Shown here: piece by piece, positions 8,730-18,033 of the stretch
How positions within the stretch are numbered: position 1 is the first letter of the stretch
Layout: the number at the start of each line of letters is the position of its first letter
NCBI RefSeq assembly: GCF_003550175.1
Contig: NZ_QXDF01000002.1
Location: 298,244-362,243, forward strand
Direction of reading: 5' to 3'
Length of the DNA stretch: 64,000 bases
DNA from: Dichotomicrobium thermohalophilum
Lineage (GTDB): Bacteria; Pseudomonadota; Alphaproteobacteria; Rhizobiales; Rhodomicrobiaceae
Made by a program: the position numbers and the translations under genes
Notes under the pieces: generated by a model
Seen by the model: only the letters and a program-made list of their open reading frames with translations
The model's database searches: none
What the model was told of the DNA's origin: nothing

Positions 8730-11081
8730 ATGACCAGCAAGACATCCTCCCGGCCTGGCGGCAAGCCCCGCGACGACGGCCGGGATCACCTGCCCAGCAA
8801 GCAGGACATCCTCACCTTCATTGAGGAATCGCCCGGCGAGGTGGGTAAGCGCGAGATCGCCCGCGCCTTCCACATCAAGGGCTCGGATCGCATCGCGCTT
8901 AAACAGCTTTTGCGCGAGATGGCCGACGAGGGCCTTATCAAGGGCAAGCGAAAGCACCTGCGCAAGCCGGGCGCGCTGCCCAATGTCACTGTCATTGAGA
9001 TCACCGGCCGGGACAGCGACGGCGAGTTCGTGGCGCTGCCCGCCGCCTGGCCCGAGGATGAAGGCCCGCCGCCGCGCATCCTCATCGCGCCGGACAGCAA
9101 GAGCCCCGGCGCGGCGGTCGGCGTCGGCGACCGCGTGCTCGCGCGGCTGGCGCCGGTCAACCCGGAAGAGGTCGAGGCGGAAGAGGGTGCTTACGCCTAT
9201 ATCGCCCGCCCGATCAAGCGCCTGAGCCGCGAGAAGATCCGCCAGCTTGGCGTTTTTCGTGAACGCGGCCCCGGGGGCATTATTACGCCGATCGACAAGA
9301 AGCAGCGCAAGGAATGGCGCGTCGAGCCGGGCCGCACCGGCGATGCGAATGATGGCGAACTGGTGCGCTTCGAGACCGTGCGGCACGGCCGTTTCGGCGA
9401 ACTGGGCCGTGTCGTTGAGCGGCTCGGTCACCCGAAATCGCAGCGCGCGGTAAGTCTGATCGCCATCCACGCCTACGATCTGCCCTACGAGTTCCCGAAC
9501 CCGGTCCTGAACGAGCTGGACGGGCTCCCCGAGCCGAACCTCGACGCTTACGAGGACCTACGGCACCTTCCGCTGATCACCATCGACCCCGAAGATGCGC
9601 GCGACCATGACGATGCGGTCTGGGCCGCGCCGGACGACGATCCGGCGAACAGGGGCGGCTGGATCGTTGTCGTGGCGATCGCGGACGTCGCCTTCTACGT
9701 CCGGCCCGGCACGGCACTCGACCAGGAAGCCCTAAGGCGCGGCAACTCGGTCTATTTCCCGGATCGCGTGGTCCCGATGCTGCCGGAAAAGCTATCGAAC
9801 GAGCTGTGTTCGCTGCGCCCGGACGAGGACCGGCTGTGCCTGGCGGTGCGCATGGTGTTCAATGCCGACGGCTCCAAGCGGAGCCACAAGTTCATGCGCG
9901 CGGCGATGCGTTCGCACGCCAAGCTCCACTATGCGCAGGCGCAGGCTGCCATCGACGGCCGCCCGGACGAGGTGACCGAGCCGCTGCTGGAGCCGGTGCT
10001 GAAGCCGCTGTTCGCAGCCTATGACGCGCTGGCCGAGGCGCGGGACCGGCGCGGTCCGCTCGAACTCGACATCCCCGAGCGCAAGATCAAGCTGGACGAG
10101 ACCGGCGAGATCGCCGAGATCGTGATGCCCGAGCGGCTGACGGCGCACCGGCTGATCGAGGAATTCATGATCCAGGCGAATGTCGCCGCGGCCGAGTTTC
10201 TTGAGGAGCGGGACTCCCCGCTGCTCTATCGCGTCCACGACGTGCCGGCGCTCGACAAGCTGGAAGCCACCAACGAGTTCCTGCAATCTATCGGTTTCAA
10301 GCTGCCCAAATCCGGCGTGATGAAGCCGGAGCAGTTCAACCGGATCCTGGAGCGCGCCCGCGACAGCGAATATTCACTGCTGGTCAATGACGTCATCCTG
10401 CGCGCGCAGGCGCAAGCGGAGTACAGCGTCGGCAATTACGGGCATTTCGGCCTCAACCTGCGTCGCTATGCGCATTTCACTTCCCCGATCCGCCGCTATG
10501 CCGACCTGATCGTTCACCGCTCGCTCATCCGCGCGCTGGGCGGCGGGCCGGGCGCCTTGACGGACGACGAAGTCGCGCATCTGGACAAGGTGGCCGAGGC
10601 GATCTCGAACGCTGAACGCCGCGCGATGGCGGCCGAGCGTGACACGATCGACCGGCTGGTCGCCTCCTATCTGGAGGACAAGGTCGGCGCGACCTTCCGC
10701 GCGCGCATTTCCGGCGTAACGCGGGCTGGGCTGTTCGTGCGGCTTTCGGACACAGGGGCGGACGGGTTCATTCCCATCTCGACAATCGGTAATGACCATT
10801 ACATCTACATGGCCGACGCTCACGCGCTGGTCGGTCAGCAAACGGGCGAGACCTTCCGCCTTGGCGACAGCGTGGAGGTGCGGCTGGTGGAGGCGGTGCC
10901 GGATGCTGGCGCGCTTCGGTTCGAGCTGCTGAGCGAGGGCCGGCACAAGACCGAGGTGTTGGGCAAACAGCTTGCGGCTCGGACCGGCAAGCCAACACGG
11001 CGCACGGCCCCGACGCGGGACAAGAAGGCCGGGAAGAAGGCAAGCGCAAAGCGCAGTGCGAAGAAATCGGCGCGGCGTTAG
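8730..11081 (+). CDS. rnr: Ribonuclease R
   Basis: RNase R is a processive 3'-5' exoribonuclease that degrades structured RNA. From the ATG at 8730 it is 783 residues; an upstream in-frame TTG at 8694 would add 12, but the ATG form fits homologues better. Order: N-terminal winged-helix/cold-shock region, then the RNB catalytic core with ITIDPEDARDHDDAV (metal-binding aspartates) and FTSPIRRYADLIVHR, then an S1 domain (ARISGVTRAGLFVRL). It ends in a lysine-rich tail of about 35 residues. topA lies just upstream and DUF983 just downstream, the usual Hyphomicrobiales arrangement. Confidence 0.96.
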   Translation: MTSKTSSRPGGKPRDDGRDHLPSKQDILTFIEESPGEVGKREIARAFHIKGSDRIALKQLLREMADEGLIKGKRKHLRKPGALPNVTVIEITGRDSDGEFVALPAAWPEDEGPPPRILIAPDSKSPGAAVGVGDRVLARLAPVNPEEVEAEEGAYAYIARPIKRLSREKIRQLGVFRERGPGGIITPIDKKQRKEWRVEPGRTGDANDGELVRFETVRHGRFGELGRVVERLGHPKSQRAVSLIAIHAYDLPYEFPNPVLNELDGLPEPNLDAYEDLRHLPLITIDPEDARDHDDAVWAAPDDDPANRGGWIVVVAIADVAFYVRPGTALDQEALRRGNSVYFPDRVVPMLPEKLSNELCSLRPDEDRLCLAVRMVFNADGSKRSHKFMRAAMRSHAKLHYAQAQAAIDGRPDEVTEPLLEPVLKPLFAAYDALAEARDRRGPLELDIPERKIKLDETGEIAEIVMPERLTAHRLIEEFMIQANVAAAEFLEERDSPLLYRVHDVPALDKLEATNEFLQSIGFKLPKSGVMKPEQFNRILERARDSEYSLLVNDVILRAQAQAEYSVGNYGHFGLNLRRYAHFTSPIRRYADLIVHRSLIRALGGGPGALTDDEVAHLDKVAEAISNAERRAMAAERDTIDRLVASYLEDKVGATFRARISGVTRAGLFVRLSDTGADGFIPISTIGNDHYIYMADAHALVGQQTGETFRLGDSVEVRLVEAVPDAGALRFELLSEGRHKTEVLGKQLAARTGKPTRRTAPTRDKKAGKKASAKRSAKKSARR

Positions 11082-11109
11082 CGGGAGATGACGGGAGACG
11101 AGACGGAAG

Positions 11110-11541
11110 ATGGGTTTCAGCACGCAGACAGTTGAAGACTTGCCACCGCGCCCGGTGTGGCGGTCCCTGTGGCGCGGTGCCGGCCATAAATGCCCTGCCT
11201 GCGGGTATGGCGGGATGTTTTCGCGGTTTCTCAAGGTCCGCGATGCCTGCGCGTCGTGCGGCGAGGCGCTTTATCATCACCGCGCCGACGATGCGCCGCC
11301 CTATTTCACCATCTTCATCGTCGGGCACGTGATGATCCCGCCGCTCATGTGGCTGGAGACGGCCGTTCAGCCGGCGATATGGCTTCACTTGCTGCTCTGG
11401 CTGCCGCTGTCGGTGCTGCTGACGCTGTGGCTGCTGCCGATCGTGAAGGGCGCGATCGTCGGGTTGCAGTGGGCGAACTATATGCACGGCTTCGACCCGA
11501 CAAGTGACGAACGTGAAGGCGACCCCCAGCTTGAGCCGTGA
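11110..11541 (+). CDS. DUF983 family membrane protein
   Basis: A 143-residue protein of the DUF983 family, function not established. It has two CxxC pairs near the N terminus (HKCPACGYGG and CASCGEALYHH), suggesting a small zinc ribbon, followed by two hydrophobic helices (about residues 58-80 and 90-115) and a short charged C-terminal tail. It sits between rnr and a NUDIX gene, overlapping the latter by 4 nt (GTGA), so the two are probably translated together. This neighbourhood is typical of the order; it gives no direct functional clue. Confidence 0.88.
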   Translation: MGFSTQTVEDLPPRPVWRSLWRGAGHKCPACGYGGMFSRFLKVRDACASCGEALYHHRADDAPPYFTIFIVGHVMIPPLMWLETAVQPAIWLHLLLWLPLSVLLTLWLLPIVKGAIVGLQWANYMHGFDPTSDEREGDPQLEP

Positions 11542-12266
11542 GACCGCGCCGCGCGCCGCGCCTGCGCGTGCCCGAGGGCATTGCGGGGGCGACAGGTGAA
11601 TATCTCGCCCGCCCGCTCAGGGTGGGCACATGGCCGCAGCGTCCAGCGCGGGATGCCGCCAGCCTCGTGATCCTCGATGACAGTGATGGCGAGCCGCGGT
11701 TTTTGATGGGGCGTCGGGCGAGCGGGCATGTCTTCCTGCCGGGGGTGCTGGTGTTTCCTGGCGGGCGCGTTGAGCCGCAAGACTATCGCATCAGGCCCGG
11801 TTACGACTTTCCCGGCGCCGCGGTCGCAAAGCTCGCCGCGCGCAGCCGCACGCGCCACCCCGCGGCCTTCGCGCGCGCGCTGGCGGCCGCGGCCCTGCGG
11901 GAGGCACGAGAGGAGGTCGGTTTCCTGTCGCCGGCCTGCCGGCCCGAACGCGGCGCGGACCTGCGCCAGCTCAGCTTCGTTCTGCGGGCGCTGACGCCGG
12001 CGAAACGACCGCGCCGTTTTGACACGCGCTTCTTCTGCCTGCGCTGCCGCGGGGCGGCGGCGATCCTGCGGCCAGGCGACGGTGAGCTTGAGGATGTAAG
12101 CTGGTATGCACTTGGTGCGCTGGCCAAGGAGGACCTGCATGTGGTATCGCGCGCGGTCATCGAGACGCTGATGGACCGTCTCAACACAGGGCGCCTTGAC
12201 GATCCGCAAGCGCCGGTTCCGTTCCTGTTTGCACGCGGAAGCGGTTTTCAACGGGTGGTATTGTAG
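11538..12266 (+). CDS. NUDIX hydrolase (NUDT19-like)
   Basis: A 242-residue NUDIX-fold protein, probably hydrolysing a nucleoside diphosphate derivative or CoA-type substrate. The start is GTG at 11538, overlapping the DUF983 stop. The Nudix box is split: the REAREEVGF part (R-E-x-x-E-E-x-G) is intact, but an insertion separates it from the preceding GGRVEPQD glycine segment, as in the larger NUDT7/NUDT19-like group. The substrate cannot be read from the sequence. It is co-oriented with rpmG downstream, separated by about 80 nt. Confidence 0.82.
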   Translation: MRPRRAPRLRVPEGIAGATGEYLARPLRVGTWPQRPARDAASLVILDDSDGEPRFLMGRRASGHVFLPGVLVFPGGRVEPQDYRIRPGYDFPGAAVAKLAARSRTRHPAAFARALAAAALREAREEVGFLSPACRPERGADLRQLSFVLRALTPAKRPRRFDTRFFCLRCRGAAAILRPGDGELEDVSWYALGALAKEDLHVVSRAVIETLMDRLNTGRLDDPQAPVPFLFARGSGFQRVVL

Positions 12267-12347
12267 CCTGACACCCGTTCTTGACATCAGCGTCCCCCTC
12301 GGTAACTGTGTCGCCAAGATAGCAGAACCGTTTTCTGGAGCAGGTCA

Positions 12348-12515
12348 ATGGCCAAACCGACAACACAAAAGATCAAGCTCGTGAGTTCGGCTGGAACCGG
12401 ATATTTTTACGTGACGAAGAAGAACACGCGGAACCTGACGGAAAAGCTTGTTCTCAAGAAATACGATCCGGTCGCGCGCAAGCACGTCGAATTCAAGGAA
12501 GCCAAGCTGAAGTAA
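12348..12515 (+). CDS. rpmG: 50S ribosomal protein L33
   Basis: L33 is a small protein of the large ribosomal subunit near the E site. The 55-residue product begins [18 protein letters not shown] and contains [11 protein letters not shown] and [14 protein letters not shown], the standard L33 pattern. There are no cysteines, so it is the zinc-free form. A GGAGCAGG-type ribosome-binding site precedes the ATG. Its position after DUF983-NUDIX matches related genomes. The gene is too short to stand out by length but the match is clear along its whole extent. Confidence 0.97.
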   Translation: MAKPTTQKIKLVSSAGTGYFYVTKKNTRNLTEKLVLKKYDPVARKHVEFKEAKLK

Positions 12516-13173
12516 TTCGGGTGACGTCTGGTCGGCGCGCAAGCGCCCCTCCCGCGAACGCCTTGCCAGCCTTCGGAAAATCCAGGACAGGAGAGCCCGG
12601 TGGAGCGCGGCACGGGATGCCTGTGTCAATTTGAACGCTGCCGACGCCGCGAGCCAGCCCCACGACCACTCGGCAGCGGGGTACATCCAAGGAGTCGTGA
12701 GGGCTGGCCTTCAAGTCAAATCGACCAAAGAGGGCGTTGGTCATTTGACTTGTTGGCCGAGATGGTACCGGCGCTTGCGAGGAGGCCACTCAACCGCGCA
12801 CCATCCGGCCTATCCCCCAAGCCAGGAGATGCGGCGAACCTGGCGAGCCGGGGGAAACTCTCAATTTCCACAACAGTAAGCGGGAAAAAGCGGCACTTTT
12901 CAAGAGTTCTTGATTCTGCCACGCCGTCAAGCCGGCATGTCCCCGCTTTCCTGTTGGACAATCACCATTAGCGCATTGTCCGCCTGCGACCTAAATCGCA
13001 ATCAAGCATAAACTCATAATTCACCAAAAAGCAATATTTACAATTGTTTACGGTAAACGGTGCAGCTGCCGCAGGCTATGCACGCTTCAAGCGCTGTCCG
13101 CGCGTGAGTTTTCCCCAGGAAATATCACCACATCCGCCTTGTACGGAGCCGATTGCCGGAGCCTGCTGACCGC
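12516..13173. other. Convergent intergenic region without a recognisable gene
   Basis: This 658-base stretch lies between the ends of rpmG (plus) and divK (minus). Short open frames occur on both strands but none shows a start signal or a recognisable protein. The left half is GC-rich and contains the long hairpin listed at 12712-12752; the part from about 12960 to 13060 is noticeably AT-rich and contains a GTTTAC-G-GTAAAC inverted repeat at 13047-13059. A weak GGCGC-GCAA-GCGCC hairpin at about 12533 could end rpmG transcription. Confidence 0.6.
12712..12752. repeat. Long imperfect inverted repeat (16-bp stem, one bulge)
   Basis: The arms are CAAGTCAAAT-C-GACCAA and TTGGTC-ATTTGACTTG with an 8-base loop, pairing over 16 bp with a single bulged C. 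It has no adjacent run of T on either strand, so it is not a classical intrinsic terminator, but it lies between two convergent genes where it could block or stabilise both transcripts. It could also be one end of a lost mobile element; no target duplication is visible. Confidence 0.7.
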
Positions 13174-13689
13174 TTAGCCCTTGTTAATGAACTGCTCGAT
13201 CGTCTCCAGGAACGCGCCTACCGCGATCGGCTTCGAGATATAGGCCTCGCAGCCACCCTCACGGATGCGCTGCTCGTCGCCCTTCATGGCGAAGGCCGTG
13301 ACCGCGATGACCGGAATGTCCTTCAGCGCATCGTCTTCCTTCAGCCATTTTGTCACGTCCAGACCCGACACTTCGGGGAGCTGGATGTCCATCAGGATCA
13401 GGGCTGGCCGATGCTTGCGCGCCAGCGGCAAGGCATCCATGCCGTTGCGCGTCTGAACGGTCTGATAGCCGTGTGCCTCCAGAAGATCGTTGAACAGCTT
13501 CATATTCAGTTCGTTGTCTTCAACGATCAGCACTGTCTTGCCGCTGGCACTCGACTGGCCGTTGCCATTCGGGGCCCCGGGGCCCGGCACTGTGGGCTCA
13601 ACCGGCGGCGCGGACGCCGCACCCCTGGCGCTGTGGGGCTTGGCCGTTCTTTTTCTGCGGCGTGTCCTCGTATCTTCAAATTCCGGCAT
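13174..13689 (-). CDS. divK: Single-domain response regulator DivK with N-terminal extension
   Basis: DivK is the phospho-signalling protein that, with DivJ/PleC and DivL, controls the CtrA pathway and cell polarity. The C-terminal 120 residues are a complete receiver: [16 protein letters not shown] (acidic pair), [13 protein letters not shown] (phospho-acceptor D), [13 protein letters not shown] (switch threonine) and YISKPI (lysine), very close to Caulobacter DivK. The first 48 or so residues are basic, then Pro/Gly/Ala-rich and predicted disordered, whereas classical DivK is only about 123-130 residues. No internal ATG precedes the receiver, so the extension is probably translated. DUF3572 is divergent. 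Confidence 0.9.
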   Translation of the reverse strand: MPEFEDTRTRRRKRTAKPHSARGAASAPPVEPTVPGPGAPNGNGQSSASGKTVLIVEDNELNMKLFNDLLEAHGYQTVQTRNGMDALPLARKHRPALILMDIQLPEVSGLDVTKWLKEDDALKDIPVIAVTAFAMKGDEQRIREGGCEAYISKPIAVGAFLETIEQFINKG

Positions 13690-13823
13690 AGCTTATCTTG
13701 CGGATGTTCTGTTTTCAGGACGCCCCTTCGGTTCCGCGCGCCGCACGCGCAGATCGTAGTGGCCAACCCTTAATAAAAACCTCTGTGCTCGCACAAACCT
13801 GTGATGGACCGAACCGAGCAACC

Positions 13824-14111
13824 ATGAAACGCGCGTCCGATACTCATCGCCTTGATCTTGACGCCGCCGAAGCCCTTGCGTTTCGGGCTGTGGCCTTCAT
13901 TGCGTCCGACGACGCCTATCTTGCCGATTTCCTGTCCCGCAGCGGCCTTTCCCCGCAATCGCTGGCCGAATCCATCGAGGACCGGGCGTTCCTGACTGGC
14001 GTTCTGGACCATCTCCTGGCGGATGAATCTCTCCTGCTCGCCTTCTGCGGCAACGCGGGTATCGACCCTGCGGACATTCTGCCGGCGCGCAATGCTCTGT
14101 CGCCCTCCTGA
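13824..14111 (+). CDS. DUF3572 family protein
   Basis: A 95-residue, mostly helical, acidic protein of the alphaproteobacterial DUF3572 family, function unknown. The start chosen is the ATG at 13824 (MKRASDTHRLDLDAAEALAF); earlier in-frame codons would lie in the promoter region shared with divK. Internal matches to the family are AFIASDDAYLADFLSRSGL and the C-terminal FCGNAGIDPADILPAR. It is encoded divergently from divK, an arrangement also seen in relatives, which hints at a link to cell-cycle signalling but proves none. Confidence 0.82.
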   Translation: MKRASDTHRLDLDAAEALAFRAVAFIASDDAYLADFLSRSGLSPQSLAESIEDRAFLTGVLDHLLADESLLLAFCGNAGIDPADILPARNALSPS

Positions 14112-14122
14112 GCGAATTCGGT

Positions 14123-14995
14123 CTAGCCGGGTGTCTGCCGGCAGGCGTCCGCTTTGTGAAATTCCAGCGATGACAACTCGCCTGTCAGCGCGAAGCTGCC
14201 GTAGTCGATCCGCAACTTGCGGCTGACCCCATTCTCGTAGAGCCGGAACGACAACTGGTAGCTTGGCACGGAGTCGTCTGCGGCACCGACCTCGAAATAG
14301 CTGATCGACACCGGCCACGACTGCTTGTCCGCAAGCCGGTCGCGGCCCGGCACGTCCGCCCCTGTGTCCTGACCTGCCGGGATCGCCTCGCCGATGAAGG
14401 TCGTCGTGGCGAACAGCTTGTCGCCGGTCTCCGAGCCGTCATAGACATTGGTCTGGATCACGCGCTCTCCTGCGCGCGCTGCTTCCAGGATCTTCAGCGA
14501 GAACTGTGTCGGGAACTGGGCCGGCTCATCAATCCGCATCTGCGTCTGGCGCGGAGCCTCCAGCGTGATGGTGATCGGTCCGCCCGGCGCCTCGCGCTCA
14601 GCCCGGCCTTCCAGATTGTCGGTGAGCTGATTGTTCAGATATTGTGAGGAGTTGAACCGAAAACGTTCGCCGTCGCTAGCTTCCCAGGTCGAGGAGCGGA
14701 TGTCGCTGACGACTTCGACGCCCTCGGCATCGACAATGCGTGTAACCATGCGGTTTTCGAGCGTATAGCCCGTGCAGCGCGAGCCGGAAATATCAAACAC
14801 CATCCGCCCTTCCACGCCGGCGATATTCTTGGCGGCATCCGTCTCGTCGAGCTGCATCTCGTAGACCGCCCGATGCGGCGCGAACGGCATGCCCAGCCCA
14901 GTCGCTTGCGCTGGCGCGGAGGCCGCCGTGACCGCTACGGCGGTGACCACCGCAGCACCGGCAAGCCTACCGAATTTCGCTTCGCAAGAGCGCAT
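14123..14995 (-). CDS. eipB: Periplasmic envelope-integrity protein EipB (DUF1849)
   Basis: This matches the DUF1849 family whose Brucella member EipB is a periplasmic beta-spiral protein needed for envelope integrity. From the ATG at 14995 (AGGAAA ribosome-binding site 9 nt upstream) it is 290 residues, starting with a signal peptide that ends SAPAQA. Two cysteines, C74 (SGSRCTGY) and C285 (KADACRQT), sit where the family's conserved disulphide is found. The gene is convergent with DUF3572 and divergent from ridA, so probably has its own promoter. Confidence 0.88.
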   Translation of the reverse strand: MRSCEAKFGRLAGAAVVTAVAVTAASAPAQATGLGMPFAPHRAVYEMQLDETDAAKNIAGVEGRMVFDISGSRCTGYTLENRMVTRIVDAEGVEVVSDIRSSTWEASDGERFRFNSSQYLNNQLTDNLEGRAEREAPGGPITITLEAPRQTQMRIDEPAQFPTQFSLKILEAARAGERVIQTNVYDGSETGDKLFATTTFIGEAIPAGQDTGADVPGRDRLADKQSWPVSISYFEVGAADDSVPSYQLSFRLYENGVSRKLRIDYGSFALTGELSSLEFHKADACRQTPG

Positions 14996-15089
14996 GATTC
15001 TGTTTCCTGATCTCATAAGTTGAAATATACAGGGCAAGCCTGAACGCACCAATGACGAAATCGCCTGGTTGAACAGCGAGGGGGAAACT

Positions 15090-15560
15090 ATGCCCGGTAT
15101 TGTGGACGAAAAGTTGCGCGAACTCGGCATCACGCTGCCGCCCGCCCCGGCGCCCGCGGCGAATTATGCGCCGTATGCGATGGCGAGCGGCCTTTTGTTC
15201 GTGGCCGGGCAGCTTCCCAAAGACGAATCAGGCCTTGCTTATGCCGGGAAACTTGGCGAGACCGTCAGCCTGGAGGATGGCCAGTCGGCCGCGCGCCTTT
15301 GCGCACTCAATATCCTCTCTCAGGCGAAGGCGGCTCTTGGCGATCTGGACAGGATCACGCTGTGCCTCCGTCTCAACGGCTTCGTCAACAGCACGCCGGA
15401 CTTCACCGACCAGCCCTCGGTCATCAACGGCGCGTCTGACCTGATGGGACAGGTGCTGGGCACCTCCGGCGTGCATTCGCGCATCGCGGTGGGCTGTGCC
15501 AGCCTGCCGATGGGCGCGGCGGTTGAGGTGGATGCGGTTTTCGCGGTGTCGCCTGCCTAG
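15090..15560 (+). CDS. RidA family protein (YjgF/YER057c type)
   Basis: RidA-type proteins hydrolyse reactive enamine/imine intermediates. The 156-residue product starts at the ATG at 15090, after GAGGGGGAAACT. It has the family core: YAMASGLLFVAGQLP, LCALNILSQAKAALGDLD, and LPMGAAVEVDAVFAV at the C terminus, but the arginine of the classical catalytic site (as in R-x-C-V) is less clear, as in the longer atypical RidA subgroup, so the activity is uncertain. It is directly followed, with no gap, by the GDPD gene. Confidence 0.87.
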   Translation: MPGIVDEKLRELGITLPPAPAPAANYAPYAMASGLLFVAGQLPKDESGLAYAGKLGETVSLEDGQSAARLCALNILSQAKAALGDLDRITLCLRLNGFVNSTPDFTDQPSVINGASDLMGQVLGTSGVHSRIAVGCASLPMGAAVEVDAVFAVSPA

Positions 15561-16304
15561 ATGCCCAAGCCGCCCGACTGGCTGTTGCAGCCGATCGCGC
15601 ATCGCGGGCTGCATGATGCGGCGTGCGGTGTCATCGAGAATACACCTTCCGCCTTTGAGGCAGCCCAGCACGCGGGCTATGCGATCGAAACGGACCTGCG
15701 CGCCGCGGCTTGCGGCACGCCGATGGTGTTTCACGACGCCACGCTGGAGCGGCTGACGCAGGGGACAGGTCTTCTCGCGGCGCGGGACGCCGCTACGCTC
15801 CGTGCGCTGCGCTTTCGCGAAAGCGCCGACCGGATGCCGACGCTCGCTGCGCTGCTGGATCAGGTTGGCGGGCGGGTGCCGCTGTTCCTTGAGGTGAAGA
15901 GCAACTTTACTGATCAAACAGCCTTCGCGCAGCGCATCGCGGCGGACCTGCGCGACTACGATGGCCCGGTCGCGTTGATGTCGTTCGACCCGCGATTGCT
16001 CGGCGCCTTCCGCGAGTTCGCACCGCACATCCCGCGCGGGCTGGGCGCAACGCGGGTCAGGGCGGACGAATTGCCGCAGGCAAGTACGCTCCAGCGCATC
16101 GCGCTCACCCATCTGCTTTTCATTGCGGAAGCACGGCCCCACTTTATCTCCTGCGAGCACACGGCGTTGGGCCTGCTTGGGCCGGTGCTCGCGCGCCGTG
16201 CGGCGGGGTTGCCGGCCATTGCCTGGACCGTACGCACCCCGGCCGAAGCCGACCGCGCCCTGCGCCGGGCTGGCGCGATCATCTTCGAAGGCTTCATGCC
16301 CTGA
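15561..16304 (+). CDS. Glycerophosphodiester phosphodiesterase family protein
   Basis: Likely cytoplasmic GDPD-family enzyme that splits glycerophosphodiesters into glycerol-3-phosphate and an alcohol. It is 247 residues without a signal peptide. Active-site motifs are AHRGLHD (first His/Arg), ENTPSAFEAA, AIETDLRA (metal ligands E and D) and VFHDATLERLT (second His). FLEVKSNF supplies another conserved Glu-x-Lys. The start codon directly follows the ridA stop, so the two are in one transcript, with the acetyltransferase gene next. Confidence 0.92.
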   Translation: MPKPPDWLLQPIAHRGLHDAACGVIENTPSAFEAAQHAGYAIETDLRAAACGTPMVFHDATLERLTQGTGLLAARDAATLRALRFRESADRMPTLAALLDQVGGRVPLFLEVKSNFTDQTAFAQRIAADLRDYDGPVALMSFDPRLLGAFREFAPHIPRGLGATRVRADELPQASTLQRIALTHLLFIAEARPHFISCEHTALGLLGPVLARRAAGLPAIAWTVRTPAEADRALRRAGAIIFEGFMP

Positions 16305-16324
16305 AGTGGCAACGGAGACACCGC

Positions 16325-17509
<1,185 letters not shown>

Positions 17510-17589
17510 CCCTTGCCGGCGGGCGTCGTTAAATCCGCCGCGACTGAAATTTAGCGATGTGCTGCCCGCTTCCAGACAAGGGGTCCGCC

Positions 17590-18027
17590 ATGAGCGAACA
17601 GCCGCCCGCCTATGATCCCGACAACATCTTCGCGAAGATACTGCGCGGCGAGATGCCGTGCTTCAAGGTCTATGAAGACGACCACACGCTGGCCTTCATG
17701 GACATCATGCCGCGAACGGACGGCCACACCCTGATCATCCCCAAGGCGCCATCGCGCACGCTTTTGGACGCACGGCCGGAGGACGTTCAGCACGCCGCGG
17801 TCACTTCGCAGAAGATTGCGCAGGCGGCGCAAAAGGCGTTCAACGCGGACGGCATTCTGTTCCAGCAGTCATCCGAAAGCGCGGCGGGGCAGGTGATCTT
17901 TCACCTGCATTTCCACATCATGCCGCGCTGGGACGGCGTTGATCTGCGCCCGCCGGGGCAGAAGGCGGATGACGACGTGCTCGAAGAGCACGCCCAACGT
18001 ATCCGTGACGCCCTGGCCAGCCTCTAG
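17590..18027 (+). CDS. HIT family nucleotide hydrolase/transferase
   Basis: HIT proteins hydrolyse or transfer nucleotides from substrates such as adenosine phosphoramidate or diadenosine phosphates. From the ATG at 17590 (MSEQPPAYDPDNIF) the product is 145 residues. It has CFKVYEDDHTLAFMDI, TLIIPK and the HxHxH active-site triad in FHLHFHIMPRWDG. Closest in pattern to the Hint/HinT branch. It is the last plus-strand gene before the convergent Deg protease, whose stop lies 6 nt away. Confidence 0.94.
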   Translation: MSEQPPAYDPDNIFAKILRGEMPCFKVYEDDHTLAFMDIMPRTDGHTLIIPKAPSRTLLDARPEDVQHAAVTSQKIAQAAQKAFNADGILFQQSSESAAGQVIFHLHFHIMPRWDGVDLRPPGQKADDDVLEEHAQRIRDALASL

Positions 18028-18033
18028 AGGTAG

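Noticed and set aside
7704..9470. 588-codon reverse-strand frame
   Set aside because: Antisense to topA and rnr; both sense genes are strongly conserved.
12600..12971. 123-codon forward frame after rpmG
   Set aside because: Crosses the long hairpin, has no start signal and an Arg/Pro-rich random composition.
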